A stretch of DNA of 64,000 nucleotides from Salinibacterium sp. SWN167 (GTDB taxonomy: Bacteria > Actinomycetota > Actinomycetes > Actinomycetales > Microbacteriaceae). Shown piece after piece: positions 23,884-33,015 of the stretch. Where the stretch lies: NCBI RefSeq assembly GCF_015864665.1, contig NZ_JADYWU010000001.1, positions 310,001 to 374,000 on the forward strand. The letters run 5' to 3'. Numbering within the stretch: position 1 is the stretch's first letter; the number at the start of each line of letters is the position of its first letter. Below the pieces are notes generated by a model that had not been told where the DNA came from, did no database searches, and saw nothing but the letters and a program-made list of their open reading frames with translations. Position numbers and translations under genes: made by a program.

Positions 23884-24809
23884 GCAACAGCGCTCCCAAT
23901 GTCGTAGGTGCCAAACACTGGACCCTCGGACGAATTGCCCGTATCACCGTCATGGTGGTCATCGCCGCCGCGTTCATCCTGCCCATCATCGGCTTCATCG
24001 CGATGGCCTTCCGCAGTCAAGAAGGCGTGCTGGCCGGCACCGATGGGTTCCTTGGTCTCGGCGGAATGTCCTGGGACAACGTCGTGTTCAGCTGGAGCCA
24101 GATCAACGGCTTCGGTCCTGGTGACGGAGGTCTCTTCACTCGCTGGGTCGGCAACTCGCTCGTCGTCGCCGTCATCGGTGGAGTGCTCGCCCTCGTCGCG
24201 GCCCTTCCGGCTGGCTACGCGCTAGCGCGGTTGCGATTCCGTGGCCGCAAGGTCATGCTCTTCGCCACACTGCTCGCGATGGTGATGCCCAACACCGTTC
24301 TCGTCATCCCGCTGTTCCTCGAAGTGAACGCGATCGGTGCTGTGGGTCAGCTCTGGCCCGTCGCCGTCATCATGGGCTTCTTCCCCTTCGGCACCTACCT
24401 CGTCTACATCCACTTCATGACGACGATGCCGCAGGAACTTGTTGAAGCCGCTCGTATCGACGGCCTTAGCGAGATCGCAACCTTCTTCTACGTGGCGTTG
24501 CCCATCTCGAAGCAGGTTGTCGCCCTCGTCGCGTTCTTCTCTTTCGTAGCGAACTGGACGAACTTCTTCCTTCCGCTCGCGCTGCTTACCTCGAGCCAAG
24601 AGAACAAGACGATCTCGATCGGTATCCAAGAGCTCATCGGTGCCAGCCCGCTGTTCAACGCCACAGTGGCAGCCGGCCTCGATGTGAAGCTCTACATGCC
24701 GCAGCTCGCGCTTGCGACGTTCCTCTCGATGATCCCGCTGCTGATTGTGTTCCTCACAGCGCAGCGCTTCCTTATTCGTGGACAAACCGTTGGTGCGGTG
24801 AAGGGATAA
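23880..24809 (+). CDS. ABC sugar transporter permease 2 (MalG/UgpE type)
   Basis: Second permease (309 aa), six predicted helices, beginning after a short polar N-terminus (residues 20-42 hydrophobic). The EAA loop is ELVEAARIDGLSEIATFFYVALPISK. It starts in an ATGA overlap with permease 1, giving equal translation. Together they form the heterodimeric channel for the upstream lipoprotein. The mutarotase gene begins 2 bp after its stop, tying import to sugar use. Confidence 0.9.
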   Translation: MSNSAPNVVGAKHWTLGRIARITVMVVIAAAFILPIIGFIAMAFRSQEGVLAGTDGFLGLGGMSWDNVVFSWSQINGFGPGDGGLFTRWVGNSLVVAVIGGVLALVAALPAGYALARLRFRGRKVMLFATLLAMVMPNTVLVIPLFLEVNAIGAVGQLWPVAVIMGFFPFGTYLVYIHFMTTMPQELVEAARIDGLSEIATFFYVALPISKQVVALVAFFSFVANWTNFFLPLALLTSSQENKTISIGIQELIGASPLFNATVAAGLDVKLYMPQLALATFLSMIPLLIVFLTAQRFLIRGQTVGAVKG

Positions 24810-24811
24810 CA

Positions 24812-25135
24812 ATGAAACGAGTAGCCCAGGTCATCGGCCTCCCGCCCGAGAACCGCGAAGAGTACGAGCGATACCACGCCGCGGTGTGGCCAACGATTCT
24901 CGAGCGGCTGTCGGCCAGCAACATCCACAACTATTCGATCTATCGCCACGGCGACCTGCTGTTCTCGTACTTCGAGTACACGGGTGATGACTACGAAGCT
25001 GATCAGGCGGCCATCGCGGCCGACCCGGAAACGCAACGCTGGTGGGCACTGCAAGAACCACTGCAGCGGCCGCTGGATGACCGGGCCGAGGGCGAGTGGT
25101 GGAAAGAGCTGCCCGAGGTCTTCCACCTTGACTAA
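24812..25135 (+). CDS. L-rhamnose/L-fucose mutarotase family protein
   Basis: Small 107-aa protein of the RhaM/YiiL dimeric alpha-beta barrel family. It begins MKRVAQVIGLPPENREEYERYHAAVWP, with the conserved His of YHAAVWP, followed by NIHNYSIYRHGDLLFSYFEY and a Trp-rich end. The family interconverts sugar anomers, and homologues sit in oxidative L-fucose clusters such as that of Xanthomonas. Placed between the importer and L-fuconate dehydratase, it probably speeds conversion of the imported sugar to the anomer used by the dehydrogenase. Confidence 0.88.
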   Translation: MKRVAQVIGLPPENREEYERYHAAVWPTILERLSASNIHNYSIYRHGDLLFSYFEYTGDDYEADQAAIAADPETQRWWALQEPLQRPLDDRAEGEWWKELPEVFHLD

Positions 25136-25232
25136 CTAGCTAACTACGCAGCCCGCGCATCGCAGCGCACCCAGACGCGCCTCACCAGCGCACATACCTT
25201 TTACCGGTTCTGAGCAAGGAGAACTCTTCAGC

Positions 25233-26549
25233 ATGACTACTATCACCAGCGTTGACGTCTATGACGTGCGTTTTCCGACGTCGCTCACCGCCGACGGCTC
25301 AGACGCCATGAACAAGGATGGCGACTACTCGGCCGCCTATGTTGTACTCCGCACTGACGAAAAGGGCGTCGCGGGCTACGGCTTCACCTTCACCATTGGT
25401 CGAGGAAACGACATCTGTGCGCTCGCTGCCGAGCAGCGCGCTGCACCGCTCGTGGGCCGGGATGTTGACGAGATCGTTGGCGACCTTGGCGGTATCTACC
25501 GTGAGCTGAAGTCTGACTCGCAACTGCGCTGGCTCGGGCCAGAAAAGGGTGTCGAGCACTTGGCGATGGCTGCCGTGATGAACGCCGTCTGGGATCTCGC
25601 TGCCCGTCGGGCGAACAAGCCGCTGTGGCGGTTGCTCGCGGACATGACCCCCGAGCAACTTGTCGACACTGCCGACTTCCAGTACCTCACCGACGCCCTC
25701 ACTAAGGAGGAAGCGATCGCGATGCTGAGCGAACTCGCTCCCACCAAGGAACAGCGCATCGCCGAGCTCACCGAGTCGGGCTACCCCTGCTACACGACGA
25801 GTGCCGGCTGGTTGGGTTACTCGGATGAGAAGCTTCGTCGTCTCTGCCAGGAGGCCGTGGATGCTGGCTACCGCCACATCAAACTGAAGGTCGGAGCGAA
25901 CCTCGACGAGGACATCCGCCGCTGCCGCATCGCCCGCGAAGTGATCGGCGATGACGCCAAGCTCATGATCGACGCCAATCAGGTGTGGGATGTCGACGAG
26001 GCGATCGACTGGGTGAAGGCGCTCGCCGAGTTCAAGCCGCTGTGGATCGAAGAGCCGACGAGCCCGGATGACGTGCTCGGCCACGCCACGATCCGCAAGG
26101 CTGTCGCCCCGATCGGTGTCGCCACGGGAGAGCACGGCATGAACCGGGTGCTCTTCAAGCAGATGTTCCAGGCTGAAGCGATCGATTTCTGCCAGCTCGA
26201 CTCTGCCCGCCTCGCCGGCCCGAACGAGATCATTGCCGTGTACCTGATGGCTAAGAAATTTGGTGTTCCGGTCTGCCCGCACGCGGGTGGCGTTGGCCTC
26301 TGCGAGCTCGTGCAGCACCTCTCGATCTTTGACTACGTTGCTGTGTCGGGCACGCTCGAGAACCGGGTGACCGAGTTCGTCGACCACCTGCACGAGCACT
26401 TCGTTGACCCCTGCATCGTCGAAAACGGCGCCTACCGGGTGCCGATGGCACCGGGCTACTCGGCTCAAATGCACGAGTCGTCGCTTGCCGAGTTCTCGTT
26501 CCCCGCGGGTAGCTACTGGGCGGGTGTCGCTGCGTCTGTCGTGTCGTAG
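25233..26549 (+). CDS. L-fuconate dehydratase
   Basis: Enolase-superfamily dehydratase (438 aa), strongly matching the L-fuconate dehydratase/ENOSF1 type. Visible are [31 protein letters not shown] with the KxK catalytic lysine, [31 protein letters not shown] and [15 protein letters not shown] with the catalytic His. It converts L-fuconate to 2-keto-3-deoxy-L-fuconate. The N-terminal [21 protein letters not shown] is also characteristic. This is the strongest evidence for what the regulon degrades. It has its own AAGGAG before ATG 25233. The 97-bp gap before it shows no LacI-type site, so it is probably read through from the transporter promoter. Confidence 0.93.
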   Translation: MTTITSVDVYDVRFPTSLTADGSDAMNKDGDYSAAYVVLRTDEKGVAGYGFTFTIGRGNDICALAAEQRAAPLVGRDVDEIVGDLGGIYRELKSDSQLRWLGPEKGVEHLAMAAVMNAVWDLAARRANKPLWRLLADMTPEQLVDTADFQYLTDALTKEEAIAMLSELAPTKEQRIAELTESGYPCYTTSAGWLGYSDEKLRRLCQEAVDAGYRHIKLKVGANLDEDIRRCRIAREVIGDDAKLMIDANQVWDVDEAIDWVKALAEFKPLWIEEPTSPDDVLGHATIRKAVAPIGVATGEHGMNRVLFKQMFQAEAIDFCQLDSARLAGPNEIIAVYLMAKKFGVPVCPHAGGVGLCELVQHLSIFDYVAVSGTLENRVTEFVDHLHEHFVDPCIVENGAYRVPMAPGYSAQMHESSLAEFSFPAGSYWAGVAASVVS

Positions 26550-26711
26550 GGTTCTCGGAGTCTTTGGGGCGCTTCGCGGTAGACCAGTTGGGTGAGTTGC
26601 ACTCGCCGCATCATGGCGATTAATGCTCGCTTATTGAGCCTCGCATCCCAGTAATACCGTGGGGTTTAGGGCAATCAACCCGGGCTTTCGTCAACCCGCC
26701 ACGCCGCGTGG

Positions 26712-26755
26712 CCCCCAAAATGGGGGTACGGTTCACGGTGTGAGGGGAGTATGTT
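26712..26755 (+). promoter_or_regulatory. Exopolysaccharide promoter with C5/G5 palindrome
   Basis: CCCCCAAAATGGGGG (26712-26726) is followed by GTACGGT and GAGGGGAGTATGTT, with a TATGTT -10-like hexamer at 26750-26755. The palindrome centre lies 31 bases before the -10. The same spacing occurs at the promoters near 34265-34338 and 35093-35137. It would drive the glycosyl-phosphate transferase at 27012 with a leader of about 250 bases. The rest of the 26550-27011 gap has no gene that I can support. Confidence 0.55.
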
Positions 26756-26763
26756 CTCCACTA

Positions 26764-26777
26764 CCCCCTTTAGGGGG
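26764..26777. promoter_or_regulatory. Second C5/G5 palindrome near the transcript start
   Basis: CCCCCTTTAGGGGG is a further copy of the exopolysaccharide palindrome type, centred about 20 bases downstream of the -10 at 26750. At that position a bound protein would block, not activate, so it could be an autoregulatory site or an RNA hairpin in the leader. Confidence 0.4.
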
Positions 26778-27011
26778 GGTCAGTGGTACCAGAGCAGTTT
26801 AACCAACCCGCCCCGCAGTGCGTGCCGATCAGTGCGCCACCTCCGAGCGCGCCCCCGCAGCGCTCCTATTAGCGTCCCCAATGTCGACACCCGAAATGTC
26901 GTGATCCCGATGCAAGCCATAACCGAATCTCCCCTGTCCTCCGCCCAGCAGCTGCACCACACGCCTGTGCAACGCCCGCATGTTCAGTCGTGCCAGTGCG
27001 GAAGTTGACCG

Positions 27012-28550
27012 ATGAGCCAGCTCCGAAAACTTCCTGGATCAGAGCCCAACGATAGAGAACGAGCACACCTTCGATTAGTCGATGGTGTGGAATTTGAGCC
27101 CCACGCTCCCAGCACTCCCCACCCCGACTCCGGGGTGGTCTGGGCCCGCGCCTACCAAACACGACTGCTCATTTCGGATGCCGCCATTATCGTCGTCACG
27201 ATGGTCGCAGCGGTCTTCATGCGGGCGGCCGTCGATAGCACCCCCGGCGTCATGTCAGAGTTGCCGCTAATTGTGTGGCTGGGTTTGGGCGCTATCGCGC
27301 TCGTGTGGATTCTGGTGCTCGAAGCCTTCCATACCCGGGACTGGCGCATCATTGGTTCCGGGCCCAACGAATACAAGCGTGTCATCACCGCGTGCATGAC
27401 TGCCTTTGGGCTGCTCTCTGTCACAGTGCTCATCGTCGAGGTTGGCTTTCCCGGAAAAGCAACCGTGGTCACGATGGCGTTGGGCGTCGTTGGCCTTCTC
27501 GTCAGTAGGTGGTCGTGGCGTCGGTGGCTTACGACGCAACGCCGTTACGGGCATGCGCTCTCCCGCGTTGTCGTTGTCGGCACTCGTTCGGAGATCGACT
27601 ACGTGGTGTCCCGGATCAAGGGAAACCTAAGCACCGCCTTTAAGCTCGTCGGCGTGCTCACCGACCCCGAAGTCAACGCCCCCACAACCGCAGGTACTCC
27701 GCACCCCTATAGCTTTACGCCCGAAGAGGTGGTGGAGGCCGCAGCGGATCTCGGGGCTGATGCGGTCATCGTCGCCGGCGATCACGGCTTTGGCAATGAC
27801 TTCATCCGCAACCTCGCCTGGAGGCTAGAGGGCACCGCTGCTGAGCTGATTTTGGCGTCATGCCTTGCCAATGTGGCTGGACCCCGCATCCACTTTCGGC
27901 CAGTGGAGGGGCTGCCGCTCATTCACGTTGAGATTCCGCAGTTCGAGGGCGGCAAGCATGTCGTGAAGCGGGGGCTCGACATTGTGGTCTCCAGCATTGC
28001 CCTTCTGGTGCTGGCGCCGCTGTTCTTGCTCCTGGCGCTCATCATCCGTGCCGAAAGCCCCGGCGGTGCGTTCTACAGCCAAGTGCGCGTGGGCCGAGAC
28101 CTCGAAACGTTCCGCATGTTCAAGTTCCGTTCTATGGTCTCGGATGCCGACGACAAGTTGGCTGAACTGCAAACGGAAAACGAAGGCTCCGGTGTGCTCT
28201 TCAAGCTGAAGAACGACCCCCGAGTGACCAGAGTCGGACGCTTCATCCGCAAATACTCTTTCGACGAACTGCCGCAGATCTGGAACGTCCTCAAGGGTGA
28301 CATGAGCCTCGTAGGTCCCCGACCGCCCCTGCCTAGCGAAGTGCGCGCTTACAAAGGGAAGGTCAATCGTCGCCTCTACATCAAGCCAGGGCTGACCGGC
28401 ATGTGGCAGATCAACGGCCGCTCCGACCTGAACTGGGAAGACAGCATGCGCCTCGACCTTTACTACGTCGAAAACTGGTCGGTCGTCGGTGACCTTGTCA
28501 TCATGTGGCGAACCTTCAAAGTGCTCGTCAACCCGGTCGGAGCCTACTAA
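27012..28550 (+). CDS. Exopolysaccharide polyprenyl glycosylphosphotransferase (initiating enzyme)
   Basis: WbaP/CpsE-like membrane enzyme (512 aa) that would load the first sugar-1-phosphate onto undecaprenyl phosphate. The N-terminal half has about four to five membrane helices, then a Rossmann-like CoA-binding-3 domain (RVVVVGTRSEIDYVV onward). The C-terminal catalytic domain (about 315-512) starts RGLDIVVSSIALLVLAPLF. It contains FRMFKFRSM, DPRVTRVGRFIRKYSFDELPQ, GDMSLVGPRPP and KPGLTGMWQINGRS, all family motifs. It is the first gene of the exopolysaccharide locus, behind a G/C-palindrome promoter. Confidence 0.92.
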   Translation: MSQLRKLPGSEPNDRERAHLRLVDGVEFEPHAPSTPHPDSGVVWARAYQTRLLISDAAIIVVTMVAAVFMRAAVDSTPGVMSELPLIVWLGLGAIALVWILVLEAFHTRDWRIIGSGPNEYKRVITACMTAFGLLSVTVLIVEVGFPGKATVVTMALGVVGLLVSRWSWRRWLTTQRRYGHALSRVVVVGTRSEIDYVVSRIKGNLSTAFKLVGVLTDPEVNAPTTAGTPHPYSFTPEEVVEAAADLGADAVIVAGDHGFGNDFIRNLAWRLEGTAAELILASCLANVAGPRIHFRPVEGLPLIHVEIPQFEGGKHVVKRGLDIVVSSIALLVLAPLFLLLALIIRAESPGGAFYSQVRVGRDLETFRMFKFRSMVSDADDKLAELQTENEGSGVLFKLKNDPRVTRVGRFIRKYSFDELPQIWNVLKGDMSLVGPRPPLPSEVRAYKGKVNRRLYIKPGLTGMWQINGRSDLNWEDSMRLDLYYVENWSVVGDLVIMWRTFKVLVNPVGAY

Positions 28551-28975
28551 TCGTGTGCGCGCTCACTGAAGTCAGAGCCGCTGAACGCTGTGGCGCGCAC
28601 CACCATTCACCCCAACCAGCATGTCTCTCCCCAGACGCCCTCACTGTTGTCATCGGGAGATCGGTGAGGGCAAAACCCGTCGCTGATATGCGCCACGAGA
28701 AGTGGGATTTTCGTGTACCCGTGCAGGCCGACATGAGAGGAGCTGTCGTGTACGGAACCGATGGCACGCTCGGGAGGCCTCGGCGCCCTCCGACACTCAC
28801 TCATTACCACCACACGGCAAGTCCACCAGCTCACGCGAAGCGGACTGCGCAGTCAGCGGCGGGCGCCCGATCATGGCTCAGAAAGGCTGCCCCATTAAGA
28901 GGAATGAAACCTCGTCGGGAAGGCCGTGTGCGGGTGCCCCTATTGAGAGGAGTAGCTCCGTTCGAAATGGAGCGA
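28551..28975. other. 425-bp gap without a supportable gene
   Basis: The gap lies between the convergent initiating transferase and the glycosyltransferase at 28976. Open frames exist but have poor, Arg/Ser-rich composition and match nothing recognised. Two imperfect copies of GCCCC(A/T)ATT(A/G)AGAGGA occur about 45 bases apart (near 28890 and 28935). It may be decayed coding sequence or simply convergent 3' untranslated sequence. Confidence 0.4.
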
Positions 28976-30097
28976 TTAGCGTGAGGCCCGGTGTGGGTCG
29001 TCGACAATGCGCGCGCGGAGGGCGCGAACGCTGGCAGCCCAAGAATAACGCGTGCTTTCTGCTGACTGTAAAGGGGCATCTGAGGCTAGCGTCACGCCGT
29101 TCGTGGACGGATGCTCGCGCGCGGGCGCCGAACGGATTGCCGCAGCGATAGCCGCCACATCATCAGGGTCGGCGAAGGTCGCCTGCGCCCCGGCTAGCTC
29201 GTGAAAGACAACGATGTCGCTTACGACAACCGGTGCGCCGAACGAGAGTGCCTCGATGACGGGAAGCCCGAAGCCTTCGTCACGAGTGAGAAAGAGCAGT
29301 AGTGCCGTGTGGGCGTAGAGCCATGCCAATTCGTCGTCGTCGATGAAGCCGAGAAATCGGATGGCGCCACTCTCCACGGCAGCGGCGGCTGCAGCGGGCA
29401 ACTCTGCACTGCGACCTTGGGGTTCCCCCACGATCACGAGCGGAGTGCGCTCGGTGGCGCGGCCCGACGCCAGGGCTGCCTCGATGGTGTTCGCCAAATT
29501 CTTGCGGGCATTGAGCCGGCCAACGCAGAGCAGAAAATCGCCTGCTCGATCGTCGAGCCCCGGCGGCTTTCGTGGAGCGGACTCCGTGAGCCCGCGCCCC
29601 ACGGCCAGCCCAATCGGCGTGACGGCGCGACCCTGGCTCAGCCGGCTGATGCGCGCGGCCTCCGTTGCCGACGATGTGAAGAGCCACGTCGCCCGCCGAG
29701 AACTCAAGGGCATTAGCGCAAAGTACGCACGTTCCTTGAGCGTGAACCACTCGGGCGACGTGAGAAACATGTAGTCGTGGATGAAGACTGCTGAGCGCCC
29801 GAACGCTGGTGTGAAATTGTGGGTGATGGTGACATCCGCGTGCAGCCGTTTCGCGATGAAGGGCAGCTCGGCGATCGCACTGACGCCTTGAGGTCGGAGG
29901 CGGGTGCCGACCAAGTCCGCGCTCGCGGGCAGCTCTGAACGCGCAGTATCGATGGATGCTCGGGGCACCGCCACCGTGACTTCGTCATCGGGGAATTCGC
30001 GCAGCCAGGCGCACACGAACTCGCGCAGCACTTGGCGGTTCGAGGCCGGACCTCGAACCCACCAGAACCCGTCAAAGAGAACGCGCATGACCCCCAT
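28976..30097 (-). CDS. GT4-family glycosyltransferase
   Basis: Retaining glycosyltransferase (373 aa, GT-B fold) for exopolysaccharide assembly. The C-terminal nucleotide-sugar half is clear: FLLCVGRLNARKNL, IRFLGFIDDDELAWLYAHTALLLFLTRDEGFGLPVIEALSFGAPVV in segments, containing the E-x7-E motif. The N-terminal acceptor half starts MRVLFDGFWW; ATG 30088 is an alternative start. It sits alone on the minus strand, divergent from the CDP-alcohol transferase. The sugar and linkage cannot be assigned. Confidence 0.88.
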   Translation of the reverse strand: MGVMRVLFDGFWWVRGPASNRQVLREFVCAWLREFPDDEVTVAVPRASIDTARSELPASADLVGTRLRPQGVSAIAELPFIAKRLHADVTITHNFTPAFGRSAVFIHDYMFLTSPEWFTLKERAYFALMPLSSRRATWLFTSSATEAARISRLSQGRAVTPIGLAVGRGLTESAPRKPPGLDDRAGDFLLCVGRLNARKNLANTIEAALASGRATERTPLVIVGEPQGRSAELPAAAAAAVESGAIRFLGFIDDDELAWLYAHTALLLFLTRDEGFGLPVIEALSFGAPVVVSDIVVFHELAGAQATFADPDDVAAIAAAIRSAPAREHPSTNGVTLASDAPLQSAESTRYSWAASVRALRARIVDDPHRASR

Positions 30098-30172
30098 GCT
30101 AGCCCCGGCGGTTTCGCTGCCCGCCGGGGGACAGCTCTCGACCCAGCCCCGAGCCTAGGGCTATGGTGAAAC

Positions 30173-30937
30173 ATGACCGCCACAGGGGAACGCCCAGAAG
30201 TGCCGGAAACATTCGGCGCGATTGTCCGCTCGCTCGCGTCTGCTCAGAAGCCTGGGCGGGGTGCTCCGCCGTATTCTCGGTGGATCAACCGCCGCCTTGG
30301 ACGCCTCCTCGCCGCCGCGGCCTATCTCGCCGGCCGCACGCCCAACCAGGTCACGGGTCTCAGCGCCCTCATGACGGCGATCGCGCTTGTGCTCGTGGCA
30401 ACCGTGCAGCCGAGCTGGTGGCTTGGCATCCTCGTGGCCTTCCTGCTATTGCTCGGGTACGCCCTCGACTCTGCTGACGGCCAACTGGCGCGGTTGCGCG
30501 GCGGCGGTACGAAAGCGGGAGAGTGGCTCGACCACGTGGTCGACGCGTTCAAGATCGTGATTTTCCATGGTGTCATCCTGATCTCGCTGTACCGTTTCGA
30601 CACTGGATGGCCCGACACCATCTTGCTGATTCCGCTCGGCTTCATCGTGGTGTCGTCGGTGTTCTTCTTCGCGATGATTCTCACCGATCAGTTGCGCCGC
30701 ATTGCCTCCGCCGAGCGCGGGCGCGCCTATGCCAAGCCCAGTGGTGGTGGCGGCTGGCTGCAGACGATTGTCGCGATTCCCACCGACTACGCCGTGCTGT
30801 GCCTCAGCTTTGTTCTCTTTGGCTGGATGGACGGCTTCGTGGTGTTCTATGGCCTGCTGTTTCTCGCCAACGCGCTCATTCTCCTCGCTGTGCTTGGGCG
30901 CTGGTTTCGGCAGTTGCGCGCGATCGACGCGAGTTAG
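30173..30937 (+). CDS. CDP-alcohol phosphatidyltransferase family protein
   Basis: Integral membrane enzyme (254 aa) with the full family signature, read as DSADGQLAR...AGEWLDHVVD: two Asp pairs holding Mg and the CDP group. About six helices are predicted. It transfers a phospho-alcohol group from a CDP-linked donor to a hydroxyl acceptor. Placed in an exopolysaccharide locus that also encodes a cytidylyltransferase-like enzyme (46518-46961), it may add a polyol phosphate or make a phospholipid-linked acceptor rather than an ordinary phospholipid (inference). A TATGGT -10-like box lies just upstream of the ATG. Confidence 0.85.
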   Translation: MTATGERPEVPETFGAIVRSLASAQKPGRGAPPYSRWINRRLGRLLAAAAYLAGRTPNQVTGLSALMTAIALVLVATVQPSWWLGILVAFLLLLGYALDSADGQLARLRGGGTKAGEWLDHVVDAFKIVIFHGVILISLYRFDTGWPDTILLIPLGFIVVSSVFFFAMILTDQLRRIASAERGRAYAKPSGGGGWLQTIVAIPTDYAVLCLSFVLFGWMDGFVVFYGLLFLANALILLAVLGRWFRQLRAIDAS

Positions 30938-30988
30938 CACAGCCGGTTAGGCTCCCACGCTCGCCGCACGAATCGTTGCCGACGCGAG

Positions 30989-31915
30989 CTAGTTTTCGAA
31001 CTCGCGCACGAGCGCAACGGTGCTCTCGATGTGAGAACGACTGGATGCCCCAAACACGATTGATTCGATTCCGGGCTGCGCAGAGATCCACTCCAGTGCC
31101 TCTCGCGGCGGGATCGCTCCCGACGCAAACACCGACATCGCGACAGCACGGAACGGCCGCTTGGCCAACGCATCCTGATACGCCTCGACGCCGCCCGACA
31201 TCCGGAAGCCGATCTTGTTGATGTTGGAACACACGAGAGGATTCTCGATGCCGGCCTGATCGAGGTGATCGAGTAGCATCGGCAGGTTCATCGTGATGAA
31301 GCCGGGCTCGGCGCCGTAGCGCGTGCGCACGTGGTTCGCGAAGATCGCAAAGGCATCGGTAAAGCCGAGCCCCAGCAGCAGATCGACTACGACGTTCTGC
31401 AACCAGACCACCGGGGTGCGCACGCCAGCGAAGCCAGCCATTTCGGCATCCACCAGCAGGGTGATGATGCCCTCGATGTCTTTCTTGGCGAGCGAACGAC
31501 CGCCGCGCATCATCGCGTTGAGCATGCCTTCATCGGGCATGAAGCGATTGAGAGCGCCCAGAATGCCGCTCTCGGTCACGGCGTCGGCATACTTGTGCGC
31601 GTAGGGCATGCAGGGGAAGAACGAGAACCCGTCGTAGCGTTCCGGCTCAGCCCGCACTCGCTCCACCACGTCGGCGATGCGATCGTGCGTCGTGCACATG
31701 AGGGTGCGGATGCCGCTGGCGTAGGCATCGTCGATGACCGCCATGATCGCATCCAGATCCTGAAAGCGCATGGCCTGCTCGCGCGCTTTCTCCTCGGAGC
31801 GGTGGTTGATGCCAAAGAACTGGTTATCGCCAAACAGCACCGGGTCGAGTTTCGACGAACCGGGAGTGGTGAGCGGGCCGCCGGAGTCGGCGGTGCGCGG
31901 TGCGGTGGTGCTCAT
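30989..31915 (-). CDS. Conserved hypothetical TIM-barrel-like (aldo/keto reductase-related) protein
   Basis: A 308-aa cytoplasmic protein. Segments such as VLFGDNQFFGINHRSEEKA, ASGIRTLMCTTHDRIADVV, PLVCSNINKIGFRMSGG and the ending GIESIVFGASSRSHIESTV resemble strands of an aldo/keto-reductase-type barrel. The catalytic Tyr/Lys tetrad of that family is not evident. It is third in a tightly coupled unit (4-bp overlap with the Gfo/Idh/MocA gene). A role in making or modifying a sugar for the polymer is suggested by position only. Confidence 0.6.
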   Translation of the reverse strand: MSTTAPRTADSGGPLTTPGSSKLDPVLFGDNQFFGINHRSEEKAREQAMRFQDLDAIMAVIDDAYASGIRTLMCTTHDRIADVVERVRAEPERYDGFSFFPCMPYAHKYADAVTESGILGALNRFMPDEGMLNAMMRGGRSLAKKDIEGIITLLVDAEMAGFAGVRTPVVWLQNVVVDLLLGLGFTDAFAIFANHVRTRYGAEPGFITMNLPMLLDHLDQAGIENPLVCSNINKIGFRMSGGVEAYQDALAKRPFRAVAMSVFASGAIPPREALEWISAQPGIESIVFGASSRSHIESTVALVREFEN

Positions 31916-33015
31916 GAGCGTCTCCCTAGAAGGCTTCCGCGGCGGGCTTTGGGCGAGGTCGAAGCCGTGGTCTCTCCGACGAGGGTGGTCGTGGCGGGCC
32001 CGGCAGCGGCATCCGCTGTCAGCAGTTCGATGATGCGGTCGGTGATGGCAGCACTCGCGAAGTCGTTGGTGGCGGGCAGCGAGGGGTCACCGATGCGCTG
32101 CACGAAGTGATCGAGTTGGGCGCTGTACTCCTCTCCGCGGAGGTAGAACCACACCTCATCGGTGAGCTCGGTGGTCGACCTGATCGTCCAGCCGGGTTCG
32201 TAGCCCTCGAGTTCGGGGGCGGTGCTGCGCAGGTAGACCTGAATCTCTTGGCGGTCGGCAATGATCTTGCCCTGCGTGCCGAAGATGCTCACCCGGGTGG
32301 TCATCTTGCGGTACGACTCATCCGACCAGTTCACCGAGAGCTGCCCGCTCACACCGTCGGCGAAATAGATCGTGCTGTAGACCTCGTCTTCGGTACTCTC
32401 CGAAAAGACGCTGCCCAGAATCGTGCCGCCGACGCCGGTCGCGTTGCCAACAAACCACGTCGCGAGGTCGAGCGGATGCGCGGCATAGTCATAGAGACAA
32501 CCGCCGCCCTCGGTGCGCTTGCTGCGCCACGTCGTGCCCTTCGCCTTGAGCACGACCGGGCCATACGATTCGGCCTGCAGGTGAGTGACCCGGCCGATCG
32601 CGCCCGTCTCCAACAGCCGTTTGGCCTCGCGGAAGGTGCCGACGAAGCGGTTGTGATAGCCGACCTGCGTGACGAGGCCACGGACGGCTGCCACTCCCGC
32701 AAGCTCGGCGGACTCCGCGGCGGTGAGCGTGAGGGGCTTCTCGCAAAATACGTGAAGCCCGCGGTCGAGAGCCGTGCGCACCATCGCCGCATGAAACCGG
32801 GTCGGGGTCGCGATGAGCACCGCATCGAGTTCAACGCTGTCGAGCATCTTCTCGAAATCGGTGAAGGTCTTCAGGCCCGTGTACTTCGACAGCACCCCCA
32901 AGATGTAGCCAGCCGAATCGACAACCGCCTCCACCGAGACGTCCGGATGCGCCCGAATCATCGACAAGTGTGAGAGCCCCATTTTGCCGAGCCCGACCAC
33001 GCCCACGCGGATCAT
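31912..33015 (-). CDS. Gfo/Idh/MocA-family oxidoreductase
   Basis: NAD(P)-dependent sugar oxidoreductase (367 aa). N-terminal Rossmann GVVGLGKMG, then VLIATPTRFH and the signature GLHVFCEKPLTL; the C-terminal domain has the substrate-side GGGCLYDYAAHPLDLATW with the conserved Asp-x3-His-like pair. Start ATG 33015 overlaps the upstream glycosyltransferase (ATGA), and its end overlaps the TIM-barrel gene (ATGA). Such enzymes oxidise or epimerise nucleotide sugars or inositols; here probably a polymer precursor. The C-terminal 30 residues are Thr/Ala/Arg-rich and likely disordered. Confidence 0.87.
   Translation of the reverse strand: MIRVGVVGLGKMGLSHLSMIRAHPDVSVEAVVDSAGYILGVLSKYTGLKTFTDFEKMLDSVELDAVLIATPTRFHAAMVRTALDRGLHVFCEKPLTLTAAESAELAGVAAVRGLVTQVGYHNRFVGTFREAKRLLETGAIGRVTHLQAESYGPVVLKAKGTTWRSKRTEGGGCLYDYAAHPLDLATWFVGNATGVGGTILGSVFSESTEDEVYSTIYFADGVSGQLSVNWSDESYRKMTTRVSIFGTQGKIIADRQEIQVYLRSTAPELEGYEPGWTIRSTTELTDEVWFYLRGEEYSAQLDHFVQRIGDPSLPATNDFASAAITDRIIELLTADAAAGPATTTLVGETTASTSPKARRGSLLGRRS

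Noticed and set aside
24812-25135. L-rhamnose catabolism as the main pathway
   Set aside because: The mutarotase family covers both sugars, but the dehydratase has the L-fuconate type sequence and no rhamnose isomerase or kinase is present.
25299-26474. Long antisense frame over L-fuconate dehydratase
   Set aside because: Leu/Val/His/Asp-rich shadow of a clear enolase-superfamily gene.
28505-28984. Plus-strand frame in the 28.5-29.0 kb gap
   Set aside because: Low-quality composition, no ribosome site and no homology signal.
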